A stretch of 64,000 nt of DNA from Staphylococcus carnosus (GTDB taxonomy: Bacteria; Bacillota; Bacilli; Staphylococcales; Staphylococcaceae), in NCBI RefSeq assembly GCF_900458435.1, contig NZ_UHCT01000001.1, positions 806,001-870,000 on the forward strand, given 5' to 3'. The translations under genes and the position numbers were made by a program. The notes under the pieces are model-generated. The model saw only the letters and a list, made by a program, of their open reading frames with translations, did no database searches and was not told the DNA's origin. This document shows positions 19,813 to 31,615 of the stretch, in pieces. Position 1 is the stretch's first letter; each line of letters starts with the position of its first letter.

Positions 19813-19998
19813 GTGGCTAAAAAATCAATGGTTGTAAAATCATCTAAAAAACAAAAATTCCCAGTTCGTGAATATACGCGTTGTGAACGCTGTGGTCGTC
19901 CACATTCTGTATACCGCAAATTCAAATTATGCCGTATCTGTTTCCGTGAATTAGCTTACAAAGGCCAAATCCCTGGCGTACGTAAAGCTAGCTGGTAA
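19813..19998 (+). CDS. rpsN: 30S ribosomal protein S14, zinc-binding type Z
   Basis: 61 residues from GTG 19813. It has two CxxC pairs (CERCGRPH and CRICF), which mark the zinc-binding short form of S14. Many Firmicutes carry a second, zinc-free paralogue elsewhere for zinc limitation; none is in this window. Confidence 0.97.
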   Translation: MAKKSMVVKSSKKQKFPVREYTRCERCGRPHSVYRKFKLCRICFRELAYKGQIPGVRKASW

Positions 19999-20030
19999 TT
20001 AAAGAGAGTCTTGAAAGGAGGCAACAATCT

Positions 20031-20429
20031 ATGACAATGTCAGATCCAATCGCAGATATGCTAACTCGTGTAAGAAACGCAAACATGGTGCGTCATGAAA
20101 AAATCGAGTTGCCTGCGTCAAATATCAAAAAACAAATTGCTGAAATCTTAAAAAGTGAAGGTTTCATTAAAAACGTTGAATTCGTAGAAGATGATAAACA
20201 AGGTGTTTTACGTTTGTTCCTTAAATACGGTCAAAATAACGAACGCGTTATCACAGGTTTAAAACGTATTTCTAAACCAGGTTTACGTGTTTATGCTAAA
20301 GCAGACGAAGTACCTAAAGTATTAAACGGTTTAGGTATTGCATTAGTTTCAACTTCTGAAGGTATCGTTACTGACAGAGAAGCAAGAAAACGTAATGTAG
20401 GCGGAGAAGTACTAGCATACGTTTGGTAA
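20031..20429 (+). CDS. rpsH: 30S ribosomal protein S8
   Basis: 132 residues, [18 protein letters not shown] to [22 protein letters not shown]. It binds helix 21 of 16S rRNA and in E. coli represses the spc operon; no such site was looked for successfully here. The second ATG (20037, MSDPIAD) is an alternative start. Confidence 0.97.
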   Translation: MTMSDPIADMLTRVRNANMVRHEKIELPASNIKKQIAEILKSEGFIKNVEFVEDDKQGVLRLFLKYGQNNERVITGLKRISKPGLRVYAKADEVPKVLNGLGIALVSTSEGIVTDREARKRNVGGEVLAYVW

Positions 20430-20454
20430 TAAATAATTAAGGAGGTGCCCATAA

Positions 20455-20991
20455 ATGAGCCGTGTAGGTAAGAAAATCATTGAAATTCCTAGTGATGTAA
20501 CAGTAGACATCAAAGGAAACGTTATCACAGTCAAAGGTCCTAAAGGTGAATTAACTAGAACTTTTGACGACAGCATGTCATACAAATTAGAAGACAACAC
20601 ATTAGAAGTTGTACGTCCATCTGATTCTCAAAAAGACAGAACAGTTCACGGAACAACTCGTGCGTTGATTAACAATATGGTACAAGGTGTTTCTAAAGGA
20701 TTCGAAAAAACTTTAGAATTAATCGGTGTAGGTTACCGTGCACAATTGCAAGGTAGCAACTTAGTTCTTAACGTTGGTTACTCACACCCAGTTGAATTCA
20801 AACCAGAAGATGGTATCACTTTCACTGTTGAAAAAAATACTACAGTTAAGGTTGAAGGTATTTCTAAAGAATTAGTTGGAGCTACTGCTTCAAATATTCG
20901 TGCCGTAAGACCTCCTGAACCTTATAAAGGTAAAGGTATCCGTTACCAAGGCGAATATGTTCGTCGTAAAGAAGGTAAAACTGGTAAATAA
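20455..20991 (+). CDS. rplF: 50S ribosomal protein L6
   Basis: 178 residues, [12 protein letters not shown] and the C-terminal [19 protein letters not shown] signature. It lies near the GTPase-associated centre. AAGGAGGTG is upstream. Confidence 0.98.
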   Translation: MSRVGKKIIEIPSDVTVDIKGNVITVKGPKGELTRTFDDSMSYKLEDNTLEVVRPSDSQKDRTVHGTTRALINNMVQGVSKGFEKTLELIGVGYRAQLQGSNLVLNVGYSHPVEFKPEDGITFTVEKNTTVKVEGISKELVGATASNIRAVRPPEPYKGKGIRYQGEYVRRKEGKTGK

Positions 20992-21022
20992 TAAATAACT
21001 CTCTAAGAAAGGAGAATAAAGC

Positions 21023-21385
21023 ATGATCAGCAAAATTGATAAAAATAAAGTGCGCTTAAAAAGACATGCACGTGTACGTTCTAACTTATCTGGTACAGCT
21101 CAAAAACCACGTTTAAACGTATACCGTTCAAACAAACACATCTATGCACAAATCATCGATGACACTAAAGGCGTAACTTTAGTTCAAGCATCAACTCAAG
21201 ATAAAGATTTCGAAAATGAAACTGGTTCAAAAGTTGAATTATCTTCTAAAGTCGGAGAAGCAATTGCGAAAAAAGCAGCTGATAAAGGTATCACTGAAAT
21301 TGTCTTCGACCGCGGAGGTTACTTATACCATGGACGTGTTAAAGCATTAGCAGATGCAGCACGTGAAAATGGATTACAATTTTAA
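21023..21385 (+). CDS. rplR: 50S ribosomal protein L18
   Basis: 120 residues. The N-terminus is basic ([20 protein letters not shown]) and the C-terminus ends [26 protein letters not shown]. It binds 5S rRNA together with L5. Confidence 0.97.
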   Translation: MISKIDKNKVRLKRHARVRSNLSGTAQKPRLNVYRSNKHIYAQIIDDTKGVTLVQASTQDKDFENETGSKVELSSKVGEAIAKKAADKGITEIVFDRGGYLYHGRVKALADAARENGLQF

Positions 21386-21406
21386 TAATAAAAGGAGGGA
21401 CAATAG

Positions 21407-21907
21407 ATGGCTCGTAGAGATGAAGAAGCTAAAGAATTTGAAGAACGCGTTGTAACGATCAACCGTGTTGCGAAAGTTGTAAAAGGTGGACGTCGTTTCC
21501 GTTTCACTGCATTAGTAGTTGTAGGTGATAAAAAAGGACGTGTCGGATTCGGTACTGGTAAAGCACAAGAGGTGCCTGAAGCAATCAAAAAAGCAGTAGA
21601 AGCTGCTAAAAAAGATTTAGTTACAGTTAACCGTGTAGAAGGTACTACTCCACACACTATCACTGGCCGTTTCGGTTCAGGAAGTGTATTATTGAAACCA
21701 GCAGCACCTGGTACTGGTGTAATTGCAGGTGGACCAGTTCGTGCCGTATTAGAATTAGCAGGTATCACTGATATCTTAAGTAAATCATTAGGTTCAAACA
21801 CTCCAATTAACATGGTTCGTGCTACTCTTAATGGTTTAGAAAATCTTAAAAATGCTGAAGAAGTTGCGAAATTACGTGGCAAATCAGTAGAAGAATTATA
21901 CAATTAA
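21407..21907 (+). CDS. rpsE: 30S ribosomal protein S5
   Basis: 166 residues with the N-terminal RNA-binding loop [18 protein letters not shown] (site of spectinomycin-resistance changes in other bacteria) and [16 protein letters not shown]. No deviation is evident in the loop. Confidence 0.98.
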   Translation: MARRDEEAKEFEERVVTINRVAKVVKGGRRFRFTALVVVGDKKGRVGFGTGKAQEVPEAIKKAVEAAKKDLVTVNRVEGTTPHTITGRFGSGSVLLKPAAPGTGVIAGGPVRAVLELAGITDILSKSLGSNTPINMVRATLNGLENLKNAEEVAKLRGKSVEELYN

Positions 21908-21923
21908 GGAGGGAAAATGAATA

Positions 21924-22112
21924 ATGGCTAAATTACAAGTTACCCTCACTCGCAGTGTGATTGGACGTCCTGAAACTCAACGTAAAACTGTAGAAGCTTT
22001 AGGTTTGAAAAAAACTAACTCTTCAGTTGTACTTGAAGACAACGTTGCTAATCGCGGGCAAATTAATAAAGTAAGTCACTTAGTTACAGTAGAAGAAGTA
22101 GACGCTAAATAA
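21924..22112 (+). CDS. rpmD: 50S ribosomal protein L30
   Basis: 62 residues, [20 protein letters not shown]. It carries the short bacterial L30 fold and is a few residues longer at the C-terminus (VEEVDAK) than the S. aureus form as I remember it. Confidence 0.97.
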   Translation: MAKLQVTLTRSVIGRPETQRKTVEALGLKKTNSSVVLEDNVANRGQINKVSHLVTVEEVDAK

Positions 22113-22137
22113 GAAATAAAATCAAGGAGGTGCCGAA

Positions 22138-22578
22138 ATGAAATTACATGAATTATATCCAGCAGAAGGATCACGTAAAGTACGCAACCGCGTAGGTCGT
22201 GGTGCTGCTACAGGTAATGGTAAAACAAGTGGACGTGGACAAAAAGGTCAAAAAGCACGTTCAGGCGGTAAAGTAAGACCAGGATTTGAAGGTGGACAAT
22301 TACCTTTATTCCGTCGTTTACCAAAACGTGGATTCACTAACATTAACCGTAAAGAATTCGCAGTTGTTAACTTAGAACAACTAAACAGATTTGAAGAAGG
22401 TACAGAAGTTACTCCTGAGCTTTTAATCGAAACTGGTGTGGTTAAAAACGCTAAAGCGGGTATCAAAGTATTAGGTAATGGTTCTCTAGAGAAAAAATTA
22501 ACAGTAAAAGCGCATAATTTCTCTGCATCTGCAGCTGAAGCAATTGATGCTAAAGGTGGAGCACACGAGGTGATCTAA
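22138..22578 (+). CDS. rplO: 50S ribosomal protein L15
   Basis: 146 residues. The glycine-rich basic N-terminal arm ([19 protein letters not shown]) penetrates the 50S core and the globular part follows. The last base of its stop codon is the first base of the secY ATG, so the two are coupled. Confidence 0.97.
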   Translation: MKLHELYPAEGSRKVRNRVGRGAATGNGKTSGRGQKGQKARSGGKVRPGFEGGQLPLFRRLPKRGFTNINRKEFAVVNLEQLNRFEEGTEVTPELLIETGVVKNAKAGIKVLGNGSLEKKLTVKAHNFSASAAEAIDAKGGAHEVI

Positions 22579-23870
22579 TGTTTGAAACATTTGTTAACTT
22601 CTTTAAAACTAAAGAAGTACGGAACAAGATCTTTTTTACGCTCGCAATGCTAGTTATTTTTAAAATAGGTACTTATATACCTGCGCCTGGAGTCAATCCA
22701 GCTGCATTTGATAACAATCAAGGTTCTCAAGGTGTCACTGATTTATTAAATACTTTTGGTGGCGGAGCCTTGAAGAACTTTTCCATATTTGCAATGGGTA
22801 TCATGCCCTACATCACTGCTTCAATCGTAATGCAGTTATTGCAAATGGATATTGTTCCGAAATTTACAGAATGGGCTAAACAGGGTGATGTTGGACGTAA
22901 GAAATTAAATAACGTTACACGTTATTTTGCGATTATCTTAGCGTTTATCCAATCCATCGGTATGGCATTCCAGTTTAATAACTATTTGAAGGGCGCATTG
23001 ATTATTGATCCTTCTCCGATGAGTTATTTGTTAATTGCTATTGTATTAACAACTGGTACTGCATTCTTATTATGGTTAGGTGAACAAATCACTCAGTATG
23101 GTGTAGGTAATGGTATTTCAATCATTATCTTTGCTGGTATTTTGTCAACATTGCCATCATCGCTTATTCAGTTTTATCAACAAGCCTTTGTCGGGCAAAG
23201 TGATACAACTATGGCATGGTTGCAAGTTGCTGGTTTAGTTATTGGTTTAGTACTATTGACTATGGGTGCTGTTTACGTACTTCAAGCTGTACGTAAAATT
23301 CCTATTCAATATGCTAAAAAGCAATCTACTCAGCGTTTAGGATCAAATGCAACGTATTTGCCGTTAAAAGTTAACTCAGCAGGGGTTATCCCAGTTATCT
23401 TCGCAATGGCATTCTTCTTGTTGCCTAGAACATTAACAATGTTCTTCCCTAAAGCAGATTGGGCTCAGCAAATTGCTAATACAGCCAATCCATCAAGTAA
23501 TATCGGAATGGTAATTTATATTATCTTGATCATTGCATTTACTTACTTCTATGCATTTGTTCAAGTTAATCCTGAAAAAATGTCTGACAACCTTAAGAAA
23601 CAAGGCAGTTACGTTCCAGGTATTAGACCTGGTGAACAAACTAAAAAGTATATTACTAAAGTTTTATATCGTTTAACTTTTGTTGGTTCTATATTCTTGG
23701 CAGTTATCGCTATCTTGCCGATACTAGCTACTAAGTTTATGAACTTACCGCAGTCAATCCAAGTCGGCGGTACAAGCTTATTAATCGTTATCGGTGTTGC
23801 AATCGAAACGATGAAGAGTTTGGAAGCGCAAGTTAACCAAAAAGAATATAAAGGCTTTGGTGGTAGATAA
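22578..23870 (+). CDS. secY: preprotein translocase subunit SecY
   Basis: 430 residues with ten membrane helices. It has the first-helix region [25 protein letters not shown] and plug, [16 protein letters not shown], and cytoplasmic loops including [23 protein letters not shown] and [12 protein letters not shown] (SecA and ribosome docking). It is the channel-forming subunit of the Sec translocon; SecE and SecG are not in this window. Its place between rplO and adk is the usual Firmicute order. Confidence 0.98.
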   Translation: MFETFVNFFKTKEVRNKIFFTLAMLVIFKIGTYIPAPGVNPAAFDNNQGSQGVTDLLNTFGGGALKNFSIFAMGIMPYITASIVMQLLQMDIVPKFTEWAKQGDVGRKKLNNVTRYFAIILAFIQSIGMAFQFNNYLKGALIIDPSPMSYLLIAIVLTTGTAFLLWLGEQITQYGVGNGISIIIFAGILSTLPSSLIQFYQQAFVGQSDTTMAWLQVAGLVIGLVLLTMGAVYVLQAVRKIPIQYAKKQSTQRLGSNATYLPLKVNSAGVIPVIFAMAFFLLPRTLTMFFPKADWAQQIANTANPSSNIGMVIYIILIIAFTYFYAFVQVNPEKMSDNLKKQGSYVPGIRPGEQTKKYITKVLYRLTFVGSIFLAVIAILPILATKFMNLPQSIQVGGTSLLIVIGVAIETMKSLEAQVNQKEYKGFGGR

Positions 23871-23877
23871 ACTGTAG

Positions 23878-24537
<660 letters not shown>

Positions 24538-24579
24538 TTCAACATTGCTGCTTGTTTGTTGAATGAAGGTAATATCAAA

Positions 24580-24609
24580 TTGTTAGTCTCTTAGTATTTA
24601 GCGTATTAA
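24580..24609 (+). promoter_or_regulatory. possible internal promoter upstream of infA
   Basis: TTGTTA and TATTAA are 18 nt apart in the 190-nt adk-infA gap, the largest gap inside the operon. A weak match; readthrough from upstream is also expected. Confidence 0.3.
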
Positions 24610-24727
24610 GAGTGACAAAATAACGATAATGATTCCCGAAATTTTGTTCAACACTAAAGACAACGGCAGTATGTCTAACATTTTCCAATAGACATTAACT
24701 AATAATGCAAAAGGGGGAATTGTTCTA

Positions 24728-24946
24728 ATGGCAAAACAAGATGTAATTGAATTAGAAGGTACAGTACTAGATACTTTACCAAATGCAATGTTTAAAGTAG
24801 AATTAGAAAATGGTCATGAGATTTTAGCACACGTTAGTGGTAAAATCAGAATGAATTATATTCGAATTCTACCTGGCGACAAAGTAACTGTAGAAATGTC
24901 TCCATACGATTTAACTCGTGGAAGAATCACTTATCGTTATAAATAA
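24728..24946 (+). CDS. infA: translation initiation factor IF-1
   Basis: 72 residues, a single S1-like OB domain ([19 protein letters not shown] to [13 protein letters not shown]). It binds the A site of the 30S subunit during initiation. Ribosome binding site AAGGGGG. Confidence 0.98.
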
Positions 24947-24967
24947 TTCGTCACTCCATAATTATAG

Positions 24968-25093
<126 letters not shown>

Positions 25094-25115
25094 TAAAAGA
25101 GAGGTGTAAAATAAT

Positions 25116-25481
25116 ATGGCACGTATTGCAGGAATCGATATTCCACGCGAAAAACGCGTTGTAATTTCATTAACTTATATCTACGGTGTAGGTAAATCAA
25201 CTGCGGCTAAAATTTTAGAAGAAGCTAATGTTTCTCCTGACACTCGCGTTAAAGATTTAACAGACGACGAATTAGGTCGTATCCGTGAAACTGTTGACGC
25301 ATACAAAGTTGAAGGTGACTTACGTCGTGAACAAAACTTAAACATTAAACGTTTGATGGAAATTTCATCTTACCGTGGTATCCGTCACCGTCGTGGCTTA
25401 CCAGTTCGTGGTCAAAAAACTAAAAATAACGCTCGTACGCGTAAAGGCCCAGTTAAAACTGTAGCTAACAAGAAAAAATAA
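25116..25481 (+). CDS. rpsM: 30S ribosomal protein S13
   Basis: 121 residues, [21 protein letters not shown], then the helix-two-turn-helix with GVGKSTA and a basic tail, [15 protein letters not shown]. It contacts tRNA and bridges to the 50S subunit. Confidence 0.98.
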   Translation: MARIAGIDIPREKRVVISLTYIYGVGKSTAAKILEEANVSPDTRVKDLTDDELGRIRETVDAYKVEGDLRREQNLNIKRLMEISSYRGIRHRRGLPVRGQKTKNNARTRKGPVKTVANKKK

Positions 25482-25504
25482 TAGGTAAAGGAGGAAAATT
25501 TTAA

Positions 25505-25894
25505 ATGGCACGTAAACAAGTATCTCGTAAACGTAGAGTGAAAAAGAATGTTGAAAATGGTGTGGCACACATCCGTTCAACTTTCAATAATACAATCGTA
25601 ACAATTACTGATGAATTCGGTAATGCATTATCATGGTCATCAGCAGGTGCACTTGGTTTTAAAGGTTCTAAAAAATCAACACCTTTCGCTGCTCAAATGG
25701 CTTCTGAAACTGCTTCAAAAACAGCTATGGAACATGGCTTGAAATCAGTTGAAGTAACAGTAAAAGGACCTGGTCCTGGTCGTGAATCAGCTATTCGTGC
25801 GTTGCAATCAGCTGGTTTAGAAGTAACAGCTATCAGAGACGTTACTCCAGTACCTCATAACGGTTGCCGTCCGCCAAAACGTCGTCGCGTATAA
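25505..25894 (+). CDS. rpsK: 30S ribosomal protein S11
   Basis: 129 residues with [18 protein letters not shown] and the C-terminal [17 protein letters not shown] signature. Platform protein of the 30S subunit. Confidence 0.98.
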   Translation: MARKQVSRKRRVKKNVENGVAHIRSTFNNTIVTITDEFGNALSWSSAGALGFKGSKKSTPFAAQMASETASKTAMEHGLKSVEVTVKGPGPGRESAIRALQSAGLEVTAIRDVTPVPHNGCRPPKRRRV

Positions 25895-25979
25895 TATTAT
25901 AGTTGAATGTTATGTTCCGCAGATCACTGAGATAAGCAGTATCTTATAAGTCGACGTAACCAAGGAGGATATGTAAATA

Positions 25980-26924
25980 ATGATAGAAATTGAAAAACCT
26001 AGAATTGAGACAATTGAAATTAGTGAAGATGCTAAATTCGGTAAGTTTGTTGTTGAACCACTAGAACGTGGCTATGGCACTACGCTAGGAAACTCCTTAC
26101 GTCGTATCCTACTATCTTCATTGCCAGGTGCAGCTGTTAAATACATCGAGATCGAAGGCGTTCTCCATGAATTCTCAGCAATTGATAACGTAGTAGAAGA
26201 CGTATCTACAATCATTATGAATATTAAGGAACTTGCTCTTAAAATTTATTCTGAAGAAGACAAAACGTTAGAAATCGATGTTAAAGATGAAGGCGAAGTT
26301 ACAGCAGCAGACATTACTCACGACAGTGATGTTGAAATTTTAAACCCAGAGCTTAAAATTGCGACTGTATCTAAAGGTGGACACTTAAAAATCCGTCTAG
26401 TTGCTAATAAGGGTAGAGGTTACGCATTAGCTGAACAAAATAATACTAGTGATTTACCAATCGGTGTTATCCCAGTTGACTCATTATACTCACCAGTAGA
26501 AAGAGTTAACTATACAGTTGAAAACACTCGTGTAGGTCAAAGTAGTGATTTTGATAAGTTAACATTAGATGTATGGACTGATGGTTCTATCACTCCACAA
26601 GAATCAGTTTCATTAGCAGCAAAAATTTTAACTGAACACTTGAACATCTTTGTTGGATTAACTGATGAAGCAAAAAATGCTGAAATCATGATTGAAAAAG
26701 AAGAAGATCAAAAAGAAAAAGTGCTTGAAATGTCTATTGAAGAATTAGACTTATCAGTACGTTCTTATAACTGCTTAAAACGTGCAGGAATCAATACTGT
26801 TCAAGAATTGGCTGACAAATCTGAAGCAGATATGATGAAAGTACGTAATTTAGGTCGTAAATCTTTAGAAGAAGTAAAATACAAACTCGAAGATCTAGGC
26901 TTAGGTCTAAGAAAAGAAGATTGA
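25980..26924 (+). CDS. rpoA: RNA polymerase alpha subunit
   Basis: 314 residues. The N-terminal dimerisation domain ([22 protein letters not shown]) is followed by a linker near residue 228-240. The C-terminal domain ([21 protein letters not shown] ... [13 protein letters not shown]) contacts UP elements and activators. It lies 85 nt after rpsK. Confidence 0.98.
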   Translation: MIEIEKPRIETIEISEDAKFGKFVVEPLERGYGTTLGNSLRRILLSSLPGAAVKYIEIEGVLHEFSAIDNVVEDVSTIIMNIKELALKIYSEEDKTLEIDVKDEGEVTAADITHDSDVEILNPELKIATVSKGGHLKIRLVANKGRGYALAEQNNTSDLPIGVIPVDSLYSPVERVNYTVENTRVGQSSDFDKLTLDVWTDGSITPQESVSLAAKILTEHLNIFVGLTDEAKNAEIMIEKEEDQKEKVLEMSIEELDLSVRSYNCLKRAGINTVQELADKSEADMMKVRNLGRKSLEEVKYKLEDLGLGLRKED

Positions 26925-26946
26925 TAAAGGTAAAGGAGGTTAACTC

Positions 26947-27315
26947 ATGGGTTACAGAAAATTAGGTCGTACATCTGATCAACGTAAAGCTATGTTACGC
27001 GACTTAGCAACTTCACTTATCGTTAATGAGCGTATCGAAACTACTGAAGCTCGCGCGAAAGAATTACGCGGTGTTGTAGATAGTTTGATCACTTTAGGTA
27101 AAAAAGGAGATTTAGCTTCTCGTCGTCAAGCAGCTAAAGTCGTTCGTGATGTTGAAATCTTGAATGAAGATGACACAACACAAACAGCATTACAAAAATT
27201 ATTCGGTGAAATTGCTCCACGTTACACTGACCGTCAAGGCGGTTACACTCGTGTGCTTAAAGCAGGTCCTCGTCGTGGTGACGGTGCTGAATCAGCAATT
27301 ATCGAATTAGTTTAA
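26947..27315 (+). CDS. rplQ: 50S ribosomal protein L17
   Basis: 122 residues, [20 protein letters not shown] to [14 protein letters not shown]. Last gene of the superoperon, with AAAGGAGG upstream. The transcript probably continues into the hairpin-rich segment after it. Confidence 0.98.
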   Translation: MGYRKLGRTSDQRKAMLRDLATSLIVNERIETTEARAKELRGVVDSLITLGKKGDLASRRQAAKVVRDVEILNEDDTTQTALQKLFGEIAPRYTDRQGGYTRVLKAGPRRGDGAESAIIELV

Positions 27316-27344
27316 TTTGAAGTTATAACTTGAAACTAAGCAAG

Positions 27345-27472
27345 ATGATAAGTAGAAGAACACGATGAGAGCATTGTGCGCTTATCATTGTACTAAAAAT
27401 AAACACACAGACTTATTGATTATATAAAGCAAATGAGTGCAACGATAATGTTTGCCACATACAAATATTGTC
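27345..27472 (+). other. two hairpins in the gene-free segment after rplQ
   Basis: The 358-nt gap 27316-27673 holds no gene. Hairpin 1 (27345-27388) pairs ATGATAAG with CTTATCAT and has an inner CACGAT/ATTGTG stem. Hairpin 2 (27444-27472) pairs GATAATGTTTG with CAAATATTGTC (11 bp, two G-U). Neither is followed by a T-run, so they are not plain terminators. Confidence 0.55.
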
Positions 27473-27483
27473 TAGCTCAGAGT

Positions 27484-27556
27484 ACCCCATTCATCTAACT
27501 TAATAAATTTAAAGCGTGAACTCAAAAAACAGAATGGGGTGCGCGCTTTTTTATTT
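27484..27556 (+). terminator. composite terminator with two competing pairings
   Basis: ACCCCATTC (27484-27492) pairs with GAATGGGGT (27532-27540). AAAGCGTG (27511-27518) can also pair with CGCGCTTT (27542-27549), directly before the T-run. The two helices interleave, so they are either exclusive or form a pseudoknot. Confidence 0.6.
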
Positions 27557-27558
27557 TT

Positions 27559-27594
27559 AAAGCCCCTGACGGTTGTATACGTTTAGGGGCTTTT
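27559..27594 (+). terminator. second terminator after the ribosomal operon
   Basis: AAGCCCCT and AGGGGCTT pair around a 17-nt loop and are followed by a T-rich stretch. Confidence 0.8.
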
Positions 27595-27608
27595 ATCTTA
27601 TATGTGCG

Positions 27609-27637
27609 TATACACAAAACTTATATTCATGTACAAT
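27609..27637 (+). promoter_or_regulatory. candidate promoter of the ecfA1-ecfA2-ecfT-truA unit
   Basis: TATACA and TACAAT are 17 nt apart and lie just after the last terminator, with the -10 ending 36 nt before ecfA1. Confidence 0.5.
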
Positions 27638-27673
27638 TAAAGAGTGAATTCATAATGAAGGGACAGAGCCATT

Positions 27674-28480
27674 TTGAACAATGAACATATAATAGAATTT
27701 GATAATGTTTCATTCCAATATCAAGGCGATGAATGGTTTACGCTAAATGATATCTCATTCAAGATACCTAAAGGTAAATGGACATCAATCGTCGGCCACA
27801 ATGGTTCTGGGAAGTCGACAATTGCGAAATTGATGATGGGGATGATGCAATATCAAGAAGGACGAATTCTCTTTGAAGATCAAAGAGTAACGCCTCATAA
27901 TTTAACAGAAATCAGAAAACACATTGGTATTGTTTTTCAAAATCCTGAAAATCAATTTGTAGGTTCAACTGTGCAATATGATGTTGCATTTGGATTAGAA
28001 AACTTTATGGTCCCTTATGAAAAAATGCATGAAGAAGTACCAGAAGTACTTAAAGAAGTAGATATGTATGCTCAACGTAATCATGAACCACAAGCATTAT
28101 CAGGAGGACAAAAGCAGCGTGTAGCCATTGCAGGGGTGTTAGTGCTAAGTCCAGAAGTTATTATTTTAGATGAGGCTACTTCAATGCTGGACCCTGAAGG
28201 AAAAGCATCATTAATGCGATTAGTACGGCATTTAAATGAAGATAAGAATGTGACGATAATTTCTATTACCCATGATTTGACTGAAACAGTGGATTCTGAT
28301 TATATGATTGTGTTAAATCGTGGAAAAGTATATGAAATGGGCACACCTAAAGAAATTTTCGAGAAAGGGTCATCGTTAACAGAAATCGGCTTAGACTTGC
28401 CATTTCCAATGAAAATTAATCAAATGCTCGGTAACCCACCTGAGTTTTTGAATTATGATGAATTGGTGGATCGTTTATGA
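27674..28480 (+). CDS. ecfA1: ECF transporter energizing ATPase EcfA1 (CbiO-type)
   Basis: 268 residues. ABC ATPase with Walker [11 protein letters not shown]-loop FQNPENQF, signature [12 protein letters not shown] and Walker [16 protein letters not shown]. It starts at TTG 27674 with GAAGGGA upstream. With EcfA2 and EcfT it forms the shared energy-coupling module that works with several vitamin-binding S components encoded elsewhere (for example for riboflavin, biotin, folate or thiamin). Its last four bases overlap the start of ecfA2. Downstream of the ribosomal operon is the standard staphylococcal position. Confidence 0.94.
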   Translation: MNNEHIIEFDNVSFQYQGDEWFTLNDISFKIPKGKWTSIVGHNGSGKSTIAKLMMGMMQYQEGRILFEDQRVTPHNLTEIRKHIGIVFQNPENQFVGSTVQYDVAFGLENFMVPYEKMHEEVPEVLKEVDMYAQRNHEPQALSGGQKQRVAIAGVLVLSPEVIILDEATSMLDPEGKASLMRLVRHLNEDKNVTIISITHDLTETVDSDYMIVLNRGKVYEMGTPKEIFEKGSSLTEIGLDLPFPMKINQMLGNPPEFLNYDELVDRL

Positions 28481-29340
28481 AGGTGAATTTCAAAGACGTG
28501 AGTTATATATATCAAAAGGGCACACCCTTTGAATATGAGGCTTTACATCATATAGATACACATTTTGAAGAAGGACGTTATTATGCCATTATCGGGCAAA
28601 CAGGTTCTGGAAAATCTACTTTAATTCAACAATTCAATGGTCTTTTAAAACCTACATATGGTGTTGTTGAATTGAATGATTTGAAAATTATGGCAAAAAC
28701 CAAAGATAAAGAGATTCGACCAGTGCGACAAAAAATTGGAATGGTATTTCAATTTCCCGAAGCACAGCTCTTTGAAGACAATGTTGAGAGAGAGATACTT
28801 TTCGGTCCTAAAAATTTCAAAATGGATTTAGAAAAAGTAAAGGACTATGCATATCGTTTGTTGATGCAATTAGGATTTGAACGAGATATTATGGAAAAAT
28901 CTCCTTTTCAAATGTCTGGAGGACAGATGCGCAAAATTGCAATCGTCTCAATTTTGGCTATGGATCCAGATGTGATTATATTAGACGAACCAACAGCAGG
29001 TTTAGATCCTAAAAGCCGTATACAGGTAATGTCTTTATTTAAACAGCTTCAAGAAGAACAAGGAAAAACAATTGTACTTGTAACACATGACATGAATGAC
29101 GTGGCACAGTATGCTGAAAATGTAAAAGTAATGCAAAAGGGATCATTAGTATTCGAAGGGACTCCAAGGGCTTTATTCGGCAGCTTAGAACGTGTGAGAG
29201 ACTATCATTTGGATTTGCCGGATATTGTGCAACTTCAATATGATTTTGAACAAAAATATAATGTTCAATTGCCTTTCACAGCATTATCAGATGAGGAGTT
29301 TATAAAGCTATACAAGGAGTGGCAAACTCATGAAGAATAA
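28477..29340 (+). CDS. ecfA2: ECF transporter energizing ATPase EcfA2
   Basis: 287 residues with Walker [10 protein letters not shown], signature [13 protein letters not shown] and Walker [14 protein letters not shown]. It pairs with EcfA1 as the second, non-identical ATPase. The signature differs from EcfA1 (MRKI for KQRV), as in other EcfA2 proteins. It overlaps both neighbours, so the three genes are translationally coupled. Confidence 0.94.
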   Translation: MKVNFKDVSYIYQKGTPFEYEALHHIDTHFEEGRYYAIIGQTGSGKSTLIQQFNGLLKPTYGVVELNDLKIMAKTKDKEIRPVRQKIGMVFQFPEAQLFEDNVEREILFGPKNFKMDLEKVKDYAYRLLMQLGFERDIMEKSPFQMSGGQMRKIAIVSILAMDPDVIILDEPTAGLDPKSRIQVMSLFKQLQEEQGKTIVLVTHDMNDVAQYAENVKVMQKGSLVFEGTPRALFGSLERVRDYHLDLPDIVQLQYDFEQKYNVQLPFTALSDEEFIKLYKEWQTHEE

Positions 29341-30136
29341 ATTTATTATTGGTCGTTATTTGCCGCTTGATTCTATGATTCATAACCTGGATCCGAGAGC
29401 TAAATTATGCTTTGTATTCTTTTATATAATCCTTGTTTTCTTCTGTCATAATTTCGCAATGTATGGATGGATGCTGCTCATATTATTAATATTAATGTAT
29501 TGCTCGAAGATTAAATTATTTTATTTACTGAAGGGTCTAACGCCCATTTTATTCTTCTTGATTTTTACATTTTTAATGCATTTATTTTTGACTAAAGGCG
29601 GAACAGTTCTATTTCATTGGAAATTCATCACAATTGAAACAGGCGGGATTATTGAAGGTATCTTTATTTGTTGTCGTTTGATGTTCATTATGATGATTTC
29701 GACAATTATGACATTGACAACAAGTCCTATTGCATTAACAGACGCATTTGATAAAATTTTAGCACCATTACGTTATCTTAAAATTCCTGTACAACAATTA
29801 AGCATGATGATGTCTATTGCGTTGCGTTTTATTCCAACGTTAATGGAAGAACTAGATAAAATTATCCTTGCTCAAAAATCAAGAGGCTCGGAAATTAGTT
29901 CGGGTTCAATTGGGCAGAGAATCAAAGCTTTCATTCCTTTGCTTATTCCCTTATTTATTTCAGCTTTCCAACGTGGTGAAGATTTAGCAATTGCAATGGA
30001 AGTAAGGGGCTATGATGTAAAGGCCAAACGTACAAGTTATCGTAAATTAAAGTGGCATTGGAAAGATACGCTATTAATCTTATTATTAATTCCAATTGCT
30101 GTAATTTTATTTGCACTGAAAAATATAGGAGTGTAG
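29330..30136 (+). CDS. ecfT: ECF transporter transmembrane subunit EcfT
   Basis: 268 residues with five or so membrane helices. The C-terminal coupling region carries the two ARG/SRG-type motifs expected in EcfT ([11 protein letters not shown] and [11 protein letters not shown]), which touch the ATPases. It begins 11 nt inside ecfA2 behind AAGGAGTGG. Confidence 0.93.
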   Translation: MKNKFIIGRYLPLDSMIHNLDPRAKLCFVFFYIILVFFCHNFAMYGWMLLILLILMYCSKIKLFYLLKGLTPILFFLIFTFLMHLFLTKGGTVLFHWKFITIETGGIIEGIFICCRLMFIMMISTIMTLTTSPIALTDAFDKILAPLRYLKIPVQQLSMMMSIALRFIPTLMEELDKIILAQKSRGSEISSGSIGQRIKAFIPLLIPLFISAFQRGEDLAIAMEVRGYDVKAKRTSYRKLKWHWKDTLLILLLIPIAVILFALKNIGV

Positions 30137-30140
30137 AAAT

Positions 30141-30944
30141 GTGCGGATATTAGTAAAAATTTCATACCAAGGAAGTAATTTTTTAGGATTTCAAATTCAA
30201 CAGCACGGTAGAACAGTACAACAACAATTTGAGAAAATATTAAAACGCATGCATAAACGTCATGTGCGTATTCATCCATCAAGTCGTACTGACAGAGGTG
30301 TGCATGCAATAGAACAATATTTTCACTTTGATACTGAATTAAACATTGCGCCTGATAAGTGGCAGTATGCGATGAATAGCGCTTTACCTGACGACATTTA
30401 TGTCAACGAGGTATCAATCGTCGATGATGACTTTCATTGTCGCTATGACTGTGTAGGAAAGCGTTACAGATATAAAGTATATCAAGGTAAACATCGTGAT
30501 GTGTTCATGAGCGGTTTGAAAACCTTTTATGCTGATTCACTCGATTTAGAGAAAATGAATGAAGCAGCCCAACAATTTATAGGAACGCATGATTTCACCG
30601 GATTTTGTTCACAAAAAACAGAAGTAGAGAGTAAGGAACGTACTTTATATCAAAGTGAAATAATTAAAACAGAAAATGGGTTTGATTACATTGTGACTGG
30701 CTCAGGTTTTCTGTATAATATGGTTCGTGTACTTGTTGCCTTCTTGATTGAAGTAGGCAAAGGTAAACGTCAACCTGAAGAAGTTCCAATTCTTTTGGAA
30801 GCTAAAGATCGCAAGCAAGTTCCTTTCACTGCGCCAGCAGAAGGGCTGTATCTAGAAAAAATCTATTTAGCTCCACAAGAATTAATCAATGACTTCGGGC
30901 CAGATATTAAAATACATCGTAAAAAATCATTGGAAAATGATTGA
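30141..30944 (+). CDS. truA: tRNA pseudouridine synthase A (positions 38-40)
   Basis: 267 residues from GTG 30141, 4 nt after ecfT, with AGGAG upstream. The catalytic aspartate is in [10 protein letters not shown] (near residue 54), and the later motifs TGFCSQ and [13 protein letters not shown] are present. It isomerises uridines in the anticodon stem-loop. Confidence 0.95.
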   Translation: MRILVKISYQGSNFLGFQIQQHGRTVQQQFEKILKRMHKRHVRIHPSSRTDRGVHAIEQYFHFDTELNIAPDKWQYAMNSALPDDIYVNEVSIVDDDFHCRYDCVGKRYRYKVYQGKHRDVFMSGLKTFYADSLDLEKMNEAAQQFIGTHDFTGFCSQKTEVESKERTLYQSEIIKTENGFDYIVTGSGFLYNMVRVLVAFLIEVGKGKRQPEEVPILLEAKDRKQVPFTAPAEGLYLEKIYLAPQELINDFGPDIKIHRKKSLEND

Positions 30945-30950
30945 ATCGTA

Positions 30951-30979
30951 TTGACAAATACTTAGATAAATTATACGAT
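30951..30979 (+). promoter_or_regulatory. strong SigA promoter of rplM-rpsI
   Basis: Perfect -35 TTGACA, 17-nt spacer, -10 TACGAT. The predicted transcript starts about 170 nt before rplM. Confidence 0.8.
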
Positions 30980-30986
30980 TATATGC

Positions 30987-31046
30987 GGTATTGTTTTATA
31001 TCACCACCACGATAAGCCCCGGAAACTTATTGTGTTACTAGATATA
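30987..31046 (+). ncRNA. ribosomal protein L13 leader (cis-regulatory RNA)
   Basis: TATATC (30997-31002) pairs with GATATA (31041-31046) around an inner stem of CACGATAAG (31008-31016) with CTTATTGTG (31026-31034). A leader before rplM-rpsI is a known Firmicute cis element (Rfam L13_leader). Position and form fit; a covariance-model match was not run. Confidence 0.7.
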
Positions 31047-31158
31047 GAAGCAAAGTCGAATGAAAATCAACTAAATGAATATTATCTGAGCTTTGAATCG
31101 TAACATTGTTTTAAAAAAAGCAACTTGCATAGCAGTTATTATTAGGAGGACAATTATT

Positions 31159-31596
31159 ATGCGTCAAACATTTATGGCTAATGAATCAAACATTGAGCGC
31201 AAATGGTATGTTATCGATGCAGCAGGCCAAACTTTAGGTCGCTTATCATCAGAAGTAGCATCTATTTTACGCGGAAAACATAAAGCAACTTATACTCCAC
31301 ACGTTGACAGTGGTGACTACGTAATCATCATCAACGCTGGACAAATCGAAATGACAGGTAAAAAAGCTTCAGACAAAGTTTACTACCGTCACTCTAACTA
31401 CCCAGGTGGAATTAAATCAATCACAGCTGGTGAATTAAGAGAGAAAAACCCAGAACGTTTACTTGAAATTTCAATCAAAGGCATGTTACCAAGCAGCCGT
31501 TTAGGTGAAAAACAAGGTAAAAAATTATTTGTATATGGTGGCGCTGAACATCCACACGCTGCACAACAACCAGAAAACTACGAGTTACGTGGTTAA
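31159..31596 (+). CDS. rplM: 50S ribosomal protein L13
   Basis: 145 residues from ATG 31159 ([20 protein letters not shown]), behind TAGGAGG. An in-frame ATG at 31093 would add 22 residues outside the family and was rejected. It is an early 50S assembly protein and is followed at 19 nt by rpsI. Confidence 0.97.
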   Translation: MRQTFMANESNIERKWYVIDAAGQTLGRLSSEVASILRGKHKATYTPHVDSGDYVIIINAGQIEMTGKKASDKVYYRHSNYPGGIKSITAGELREKNPERLLEISIKGMLPSSRLGEKQGKKLFVYGGAEHPHAAQQPENYELRG

Positions 31597-31615
31597 TTAG
31601 AAGGAGGAAATTACA

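Noticed and set aside
21382-21903. 173-residue minus-strand frame opposite rpsE
   Set aside because: Complete antisense overlap with a conserved ribosomal gene; low-complexity Thr/Ser/Pro composition typical of a shadow.
27470-27490. TAGCTCAG, like the D-arm of a tRNA
   Set aside because: The following bases do not give a D-loop, anticodon arm or T-arm; no cloverleaf can be drawn.
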